Shown: in pieces, positions 59,588 to 64,000 of the stretch
Numbering within the stretch: the stretch's first letter is position 1
Layout of the letters: each line of letters begins with the position of its first letter
NCBI GenBank assembly: GCA_902775475.1
Contig: CACYME010000007.1
Span: 13,373-77,372, forward strand
Direction of reading: 5' to 3'
Source: an uncultured Prevotellaceae bacterium
Lineage (GTDB): Bacteria; Bacteroidota; Bacteroidia; Bacteroidales; Bacteroidaceae
Length of the DNA: 64,000 nucleotides
Made by a program: the position numbers and the translations under genes
Notes under the pieces: model-generated
What the model was told of the DNA's origin: nothing
The model's input: only the letters and a program-made list of their open reading frames with translations
Database searches by the model: none

Positions 59588-61462
59588 TCATTTCCGCAGC
59601 ATTTTTCTCTTGAGCAGTTGGTGCATCGGCGATGTCGCTGCCACGCGGCGACCCAGCAGGTCGTAGGCAGGAGCATCGCTGACCGACGAACCGGCCAAGC
59701 GGTGGTGATCTATGGCCGATGCCATGCCGAGAGGTGCCTGATTGGCATTGACGATGGCCCCGGTGCTGCTGTCGATGAGCAGCGCCACCACGTGCAGACG
59801 CTGCACGTCCTGCACCAGCGGCTCTCCTGCGATGTTCACCACCTCGCTGAGGTTGAAACGGAAAGAGTGGGCGATAGGCTGGAAAGCCTCTATCTGCTCC
59901 GGCAGACTGCCCTCCAGACCGTCGCGGCTGCTGCGTGCGATGGCCACGTCGCGGTGCACCACCACGACATTCTGCGGACTATTCACATAGAAGTCCATCG
60001 ACTCCGGCCAGCCCTTATCGGCCGTATAGGCGTTGTTCTGCTGCCACGACGGGTTGTAGAGGCTGTCGGCCACCAGCACGTAAGCCAGCTGGTAGGGATG
60101 TCCGATGGTGTCGACGACGAATGTGACGGTCGACGTGACGTCGATGGCCGTCTGGTCGTCGTTCAGCTGCGAGGCCACCTCAATCCATGCCGGTGCGAAC
60201 TCCTTGCAGCGCTCGCGCCAGAGCCAGTCGATGCCAAACGTCTTGTAGAGTCCGACGCCGCAGAACGGGTCGGTCTGGTAGCTGCGGTCGAGCCACGACG
60301 TGGGGTAAGAGGCTACGGGATTGGAGAAGTCAGTAGTGAAGGCCATCGGCTCGTAGTCATACGAGGTATAGTCAACCGATGGCGAGCCCGAGTGATAGGA
60401 AATGCCGATGAAGTCGTCGGGGTAGAGGCGCTTCATCTCCTCCAGTCCGACGGCACCGCGAGGGCAGAAGGCACACCACAGGCCCGTGTACTCCTCGATG
60501 ACGGCCCGGTGGCGCGGCAGCTGTGCAAACACGCCCACGGTGGTCTGTCCCTCCATCTGTCCTGCGGCCTCATTGGGCTGGCCGTTGACGCCCGTCACGC
60601 GGTAGCTGAGGGGGAAGCGTCCCAGCTCGTCGATGGCCTGCAGGGGCACTGCCACCACGGTCTCCTTGTCGTAGACCGGCTCCACGGGCACGGGCAGAGC
60701 CACACTGGCAGAGCCTTGGATGCCTGCCACCTCGTAGTCTATCTGCACCGACTTGATGCCACGGGTGCCGCGGTTGGCCACGCTAAGTTCCATCAGAGGC
60801 TGCTGTCCTGGCGTGGTGTAGACATTCTTGGCCGAGAGCACCCTGGCGTCGTTGGCCTTCAGCGCTCCGCCCGTCAGGATGACCTGCATGGCTAAGGAGC
60901 CATCGTAGTTGTAGTTCTTGCCGAAGTTCGTCCACACGCGAAACGAGCTTGATGTGTGGATGTAGAACCCCTCGTCGTCCTGTCCGTTGGCCACCACGAT
61001 GGGCTCAGTGGTGAACTGTGCGTCGCTGGCCTCGTCGACAAAGAACGAGTAGCCGGCATAGAGCCCCTCGGCAGGAATCTCGCAAGGCTCGTCGAACTGC
61101 ACGCTGACGTAGCCCGCCAGCGGCTCCACGCTCACCTCGGCCACGTCGGGCACGGTGACGCGCCGTCCGTTGACGGTGCCCAGCTTCAGTTCCTTCGTCA
61201 GCCATCCGCGCATCCCAGAGATGCCACTGCTGCCCCGCATGGGAATGCGCAGCCCCACGACCGAGGCGCCCACCAGGTCGGGGTCGGTCAGCCTTAGGGC
61301 CACTTCGTAGACCTCCACCTTCCCCGTTCCGTAGACCATGTTGCCATCGCCGTAGGTGTAGACGATTTCATCGTCGCCGACTTCCGTAGCCGCCTTGACG
61401 CTTGCGGGTGCAAGCATCAAGGCGGTCATCAGAAGCCACAAAGCATTATGAAGCTTCATCAT
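59588..61462 (-). CDS. Omp28-like secreted protein with thioredoxin-type CxxC and T9SS-like tail
   Basis: The protein has 624 residues with a signal peptide of about 25 residues (LLMTALMLAPASVKA). The N-terminal half is beta-rich. Near residue 320 lies HRAVIEEYTGLWCAFCPRGA, the EExTGxWCxxCP pattern of Omp28-related proteins, whose central domain has a thioredoxin-like fold. YSHSGSP-like and YPTSWLDR segments (ISYHSGSPSVDYTSYDYEPM, YPTSWLDRSYQTDPF) follow, as in that family. The end, APAYDLLGRRVAATSPMHQL, resembles a degenerate T9SS tail. The CxxC pair suggests redox or disulfide activity outside the cytoplasm, but the family function is not established. It lies 18 bases after the gene at 61481-63220 and is probably co-transcribed. 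Confidence 0.8.
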   Translation of the reverse strand: MMKLHNALWLLMTALMLAPASVKAATEVGDDEIVYTYGDGNMVYGTGKVEVYEVALRLTDPDLVGASVVGLRIPMRGSSGISGMRGWLTKELKLGTVNGRRVTVPDVAEVSVEPLAGYVSVQFDEPCEIPAEGLYAGYSFFVDEASDAQFTTEPIVVANGQDDEGFYIHTSSSFRVWTNFGKNYNYDGSLAMQVILTGGALKANDARVLSAKNVYTTPGQQPLMELSVANRGTRGIKSVQIDYEVAGIQGSASVALPVPVEPVYDKETVVAVPLQAIDELGRFPLSYRVTGVNGQPNEAAGQMEGQTTVGVFAQLPRHRAVIEEYTGLWCAFCPRGAVGLEEMKRLYPDDFIGISYHSGSPSVDYTSYDYEPMAFTTDFSNPVASYPTSWLDRSYQTDPFCGVGLYKTFGIDWLWRERCKEFAPAWIEVASQLNDDQTAIDVTSTVTFVVDTIGHPYQLAYVLVADSLYNPSWQQNNAYTADKGWPESMDFYVNSPQNVVVVHRDVAIARSSRDGLEGSLPEQIEAFQPIAHSFRFNLSEVVNIAGEPLVQDVQRLHVVALLIDSSTGAIVNANQAPLGMASAIDHHRLAGSSVSDAPAYDLLGRRVAATSPMHQLLKRKMLRK

Positions 61463-61480
61463 ATATAAAAAGATGTGTGA

Positions 61481-63220
61481 TTATTTCAGGACGACTTTGC
61501 GATTGCTGACGGTGCCGTCGGCATGCTTCACCGACTGCACGTAGATGCCCTTCGAGACGCTGCTCACGCGGCGGCCCTGCAGGTCGTAGACGTCCTTGCC
61601 GCAGGCCGTCTTCTCATTGCCCGGCGTCACGATGGCGGTGACGATGCCCTCGCCGTAGAAGTAGATGTTCGAGCAGTGCTCCTCGCCGCCACCGCGATAG
61701 ATGCTCTGCAGGCCCAGGCGGTTCAGCTCGCCATAGCGGAAGTAGGCGTTCTCGGCGCTGATGTCGCTGGCCTCGTCCTTGTAGTAGTAGGGAATCTCGG
61801 TCATGCCGTCTTCCCACGTCGGCTCAAAGTCCCAGCCGTCGGTTTCCTCGTGGCGCACGTAGTTGTCGCGCTGGAAGTGGTAGAGCTCGTTCTCCGAGGT
61901 GTAGAAGCGGAAATAGAGCTTGTTGGGGTTGATGAAGTTGCCGTCGACGTCGCTGGTCGGAATGGTGAAGTAGGCATAGCAGATGTATCCGTTGTCGCCC
62001 TCATAGCCGTCGAACGTGGTGATTTCGGGGTCAGCCGGTCTGGCGGGCACATCGTTGAAGGGCTTGAACTGGGGCTTTTCAAACATCTCCTGACCCGAGA
62101 AAACGATGGCCGAGGCGTTGACGTCGAAATTCATGTCGGTGGAGAAGGAGCGAGTCTCGGCATCGTAGCTGAAGACCACGTCATCGTAGCTCAGTTCGTG
62201 CTCGTAGTAGAAGTCGCCCCAGTCGAAATCGACACGCGTGGAGGTGTAGGTGCCGAAGTAGACAGCGTCGTTGTATTCGTTGACGAGCATCAGCTGGCGG
62301 GGGAACACCACCTTGTCGCCCTCGATGGTGCCCTTGATGCATGTCTCGGGGTAGTCGGCCGAGAAGTGGGTCACGTAGACGTCGTTGCCCTGGAAGGCCA
62401 CGTCGACCAGCTTGCCCAGCACCTTCGTTCCGCTCCACGATTCGCTCTGCTCATAGAGCATGGAGTATTGCTCGGTCTGCAGGCCCTCGGGCATCACGGT
62501 AGGCTCGTCGTTGAAGGGCACGTAGACGGTGTTGTAGTCAGCATAGCCGTTCCACTGGCCGTCGTCCTCAGGCGATTCGGGCGTATCGTAGACAATGCCC
62601 ATGATGTTGTAGGCATCCACGTCGGTGCAAGTCAGGCGCAGCTCGCCCGTGGCCTGGTCGACGGTCCACACGATGTCAGGGTCGCCCTCGGCAATGACGT
62701 AGGTGAAGGTGCCGTTGCCGCCGTCCTTAAGCTCCATGAGGTGCAGGCGGAAGGCATAGACTTCGCCACCCTCATAGCCCTCGTCGGGGTCGGGCTCGGT
62801 GATGCCGTAGACAATCTGCTGTCCTGCGGGAATGCTGATGGTGGTGCCGTCGGTGCTGAGCGTGCCCTTCACCCAGGCAGGATAGGTGACCGACGAGAGG
62901 GGCATGTAGAAGTAGACGCTCTCGCCGTCGTCGCCAAAGACGACCTTCGACACCGAGCCGTTCTGCTCGTACTCGTAGACCTCGCCCCACGAGCCCATCA
63001 TGGCCCTGCCCGTGCGCAGATAGCGCTTCACGGTGCCGGCAGGCTGCTCGGTGATGATGTCGGTCTCCGACGGTGTCTTGGCCACGGCCTTGCCAGGGGC
63101 AAGCTGGAACCTCGACGAGGTGGCGCTGAGGTCAGCACGGTTCACTACGCCCTTCTTTGGCTGCGCAAATGCGGTGGCAGTCATGAGGGCCATCAGTACG
63201 AAAAGGTAGAATTTCTTCAT
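61481..63220 (-). CDS. Secreted protein of unknown function with T9SS-like C-terminus
   Basis: The protein has 579 residues and signal peptide MKKFYLFVLMALMTATAFAQ. The mature part is acidic and rich in Tyr, Phe and Asp, with no motif I can assign to an enzyme. Recurrent beta-strand patterns (TFTYVIAEGDPDIVWTVDQA, YICYAYFTIPTSDVDGNFIN, LYFRFYTSENELYHFQRDN) suggest one or more beta-sandwich or propeller-like domains. The end reads KDVYDLQGRRVSSVSKGIYV and closes SNRKVVLK, a T9SS-type sorting tail. A canonical promoter lies upstream. It is the first gene of the minus-strand pair with the Omp28-like gene. Confidence 0.75.
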   Translation of the reverse strand: MKKFYLFVLMALMTATAFAQPKKGVVNRADLSATSSRFQLAPGKAVAKTPSETDIITEQPAGTVKRYLRTGRAMMGSWGEVYEYEQNGSVSKVVFGDDGESVYFYMPLSSVTYPAWVKGTLSTDGTTISIPAGQQIVYGITEPDPDEGYEGGEVYAFRLHLMELKDGGNGTFTYVIAEGDPDIVWTVDQATGELRLTCTDVDAYNIMGIVYDTPESPEDDGQWNGYADYNTVYVPFNDEPTVMPEGLQTEQYSMLYEQSESWSGTKVLGKLVDVAFQGNDVYVTHFSADYPETCIKGTIEGDKVVFPRQLMLVNEYNDAVYFGTYTSTRVDFDWGDFYYEHELSYDDVVFSYDAETRSFSTDMNFDVNASAIVFSGQEMFEKPQFKPFNDVPARPADPEITTFDGYEGDNGYICYAYFTIPTSDVDGNFINPNKLYFRFYTSENELYHFQRDNYVRHEETDGWDFEPTWEDGMTEIPYYYKDEASDISAENAYFRYGELNRLGLQSIYRGGGEEHCSNIYFYGEGIVTAIVTPGNEKTACGKDVYDLQGRRVSSVSKGIYVQSVKHADGTVSNRKVVLK

Positions 63221-63264
63221 AACGTTAAATATTAGTTAGTGATACATTGAAGACAATTTCAATG

Positions 63265-63295
63265 CAAAAGTAATCATTTTTCCAAAAACGGCAAA
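63265..63295 (-). promoter_or_regulatory. Promoter of the minus-strand secreted-protein pair
   Basis: On the minus strand TTTG (63295-63292), a 19-base spacer and TACTTTTG (63272-63265) form a complete promoter about 45 bases before the start at 63220. Confidence 0.7.
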
Positions 63296-63439
63296 GTTTT
63301 TCGTAAAATAATTACAACACATTGGCGAAAGAAACGGCACTGCGAAGCCGAGTCACGCAAAAGGTTAATTTCTGTTTATGCGAGGCAGAAAAGTGTAAAA
63401 GGATGTAAAATAAAAATTCTTGATTTTTTACAAAAAAAA

Positions 63440-63800
63440 TTTCATTCTAGAACGGGAAAATGCACACTTTCGGCCGTTTGTGCAGGGTTGAGCCGTGAAG
63501 AGGAAGCGCTTGTTTAGGTCGTTTTTGCACAACAGCACTGGTTTTGTGCAGGATTTTAGCGGTTTTTTGCGAAATTTTGAGCGATTTTCGGGTCGTTTTC
63601 CGTTTCTGTAAGGCCACCGCAGATGAAAAAGTCAACGCCAAATTTTTCTGCGGCGTTGACTTTTTTGAGCCAGCCATGGGCTATTTGAGCTAATTTTAGG
63701 CTAAACGCCTGAAAACCAACATTTTGATAAACCCTCTCAAAATTCGCGTTTTTTCGACCAAAAAGTTTTTTCGTGGAAAATTCTCGAGTTTTGAGGGCCT
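63440..63800 (+). repeat. Intergenic element family, copy 5 (divergent)
   Basis: Orientation is as copy 1. A GCACAA/TTGTGC-type hairpin lies near 63525-63552, the core palindrome AAAAGTCAACGCC/GGCGTTGACTTTT near 63629-63665, and the CCCTCTCAAAATTCGCG block near 63731. The outer CGCCAAATTT arm of the core is missing, so only one of the two alternative stems can form. The ends are less certain than in copies 1-4. The last 200 bases of the window hold no supported gene. Confidence 0.7.
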
Positions 63801-64000
63801 TTAACGGTTTTTGAGGGTCTTCGGTTTTAACAATTTTTCAGCTTTTGAGAGTGGGGAGCAGGGGAACGCAACGCTGTTGCGTCATAGAGAGGCAAGACGG
63901 TCGGGCGAGGGCACATTGGTGCGCTGAGGCATGGCCAAAACCTTTTGAGAAAAGGGGAAAAAGGAGCCTCGGCAGAATAATAATCTTCAAGGCAGGGCTG

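Overview
The window looks like a chromosome segment of a high-G+C member of the Bacteroidota, most likely Prevotellaceae (inference). Reasons: promoters follow the Bacteroidota TTTG-N19/20-TAnnTTTG pattern; there are two SusC/SusD pairs, a hybrid two-component system regulator, DUF4836 and Omp28-like proteins, and several secreted proteins ending in type IX secretion (T9SS)-like tails. Genes are GC-rich, and intergenic DNA is AT-rich and full of repeats. No rRNA, CRISPR array or intact transposase was seen.

Layout. 1-3.4 kb is a repeat-rich border: a group II intron reverse-transcriptase fragment, a DUF4143-type ATPase, and a frameshifted surface-protein gene. 3.4-15 kb is housekeeping: PASTA-rluD-ddl, rpmH, efp-GT2-radC, a MIP18-family Fe-S factor with an LpxH-like hydrolase, a small lipoprotein, pta-(GxxExxY remnant)-ackA, and rplS. 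15.2-21.5 kb is a probable operon: a 5'-nucleotidase split into two genes, then GH105 and a DUF6250/PcRGLX-YetA-like protein, a likely rhamnogalacturonan set. A GH51 arabinofuranosidase faces it at 22.4-24.5 kb, followed by a coiled-coil lipoprotein and rsmI. Then come tdk, an AI-2E-family permease, a DUF4836 lipoprotein, an FtsX-like permease and two tRNAs.

32.3-48.8 kb is a seven-gene co-directional block: FAS1-SusC-SusD-FAS1-FAS1-SusC-SusD. It resembles a polysaccharide utilisation locus but has fasciclin-domain lipoproteins and no carbohydrate-active enzyme. A hybrid two-component regulator (50.1-54.1 kb) follows. 54.2-63.2 kb holds four large secreted proteins with T9SS-like C-terminal motifs, in two convergent pairs.

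The strongest unexplained signal is a family of intergenic elements of about 400-500 bp, with five copies near 0.3-0.7, 21.6-22.1, 31.3-31.7, 49.3-49.8 and 63.4-63.8 kb. All share a hairpin of the form GCACA..TGTGC, a core palindrome built on AAAGTCAACGCC, and a conserved downstream block. In four copies the core can fold into two mutually exclusive stems. Copies fall in at least two subfamilies and sit in gaps between gene blocks, including both sides of the FAS1/SusCD block. Other notable repeats are a duplicated tandem-promoter cassette, a 76-bp identical inverted pair, a dispersed repeat read as protein inside a SusD leader, and a heptanucleotide tract in a signal-peptide coding region.
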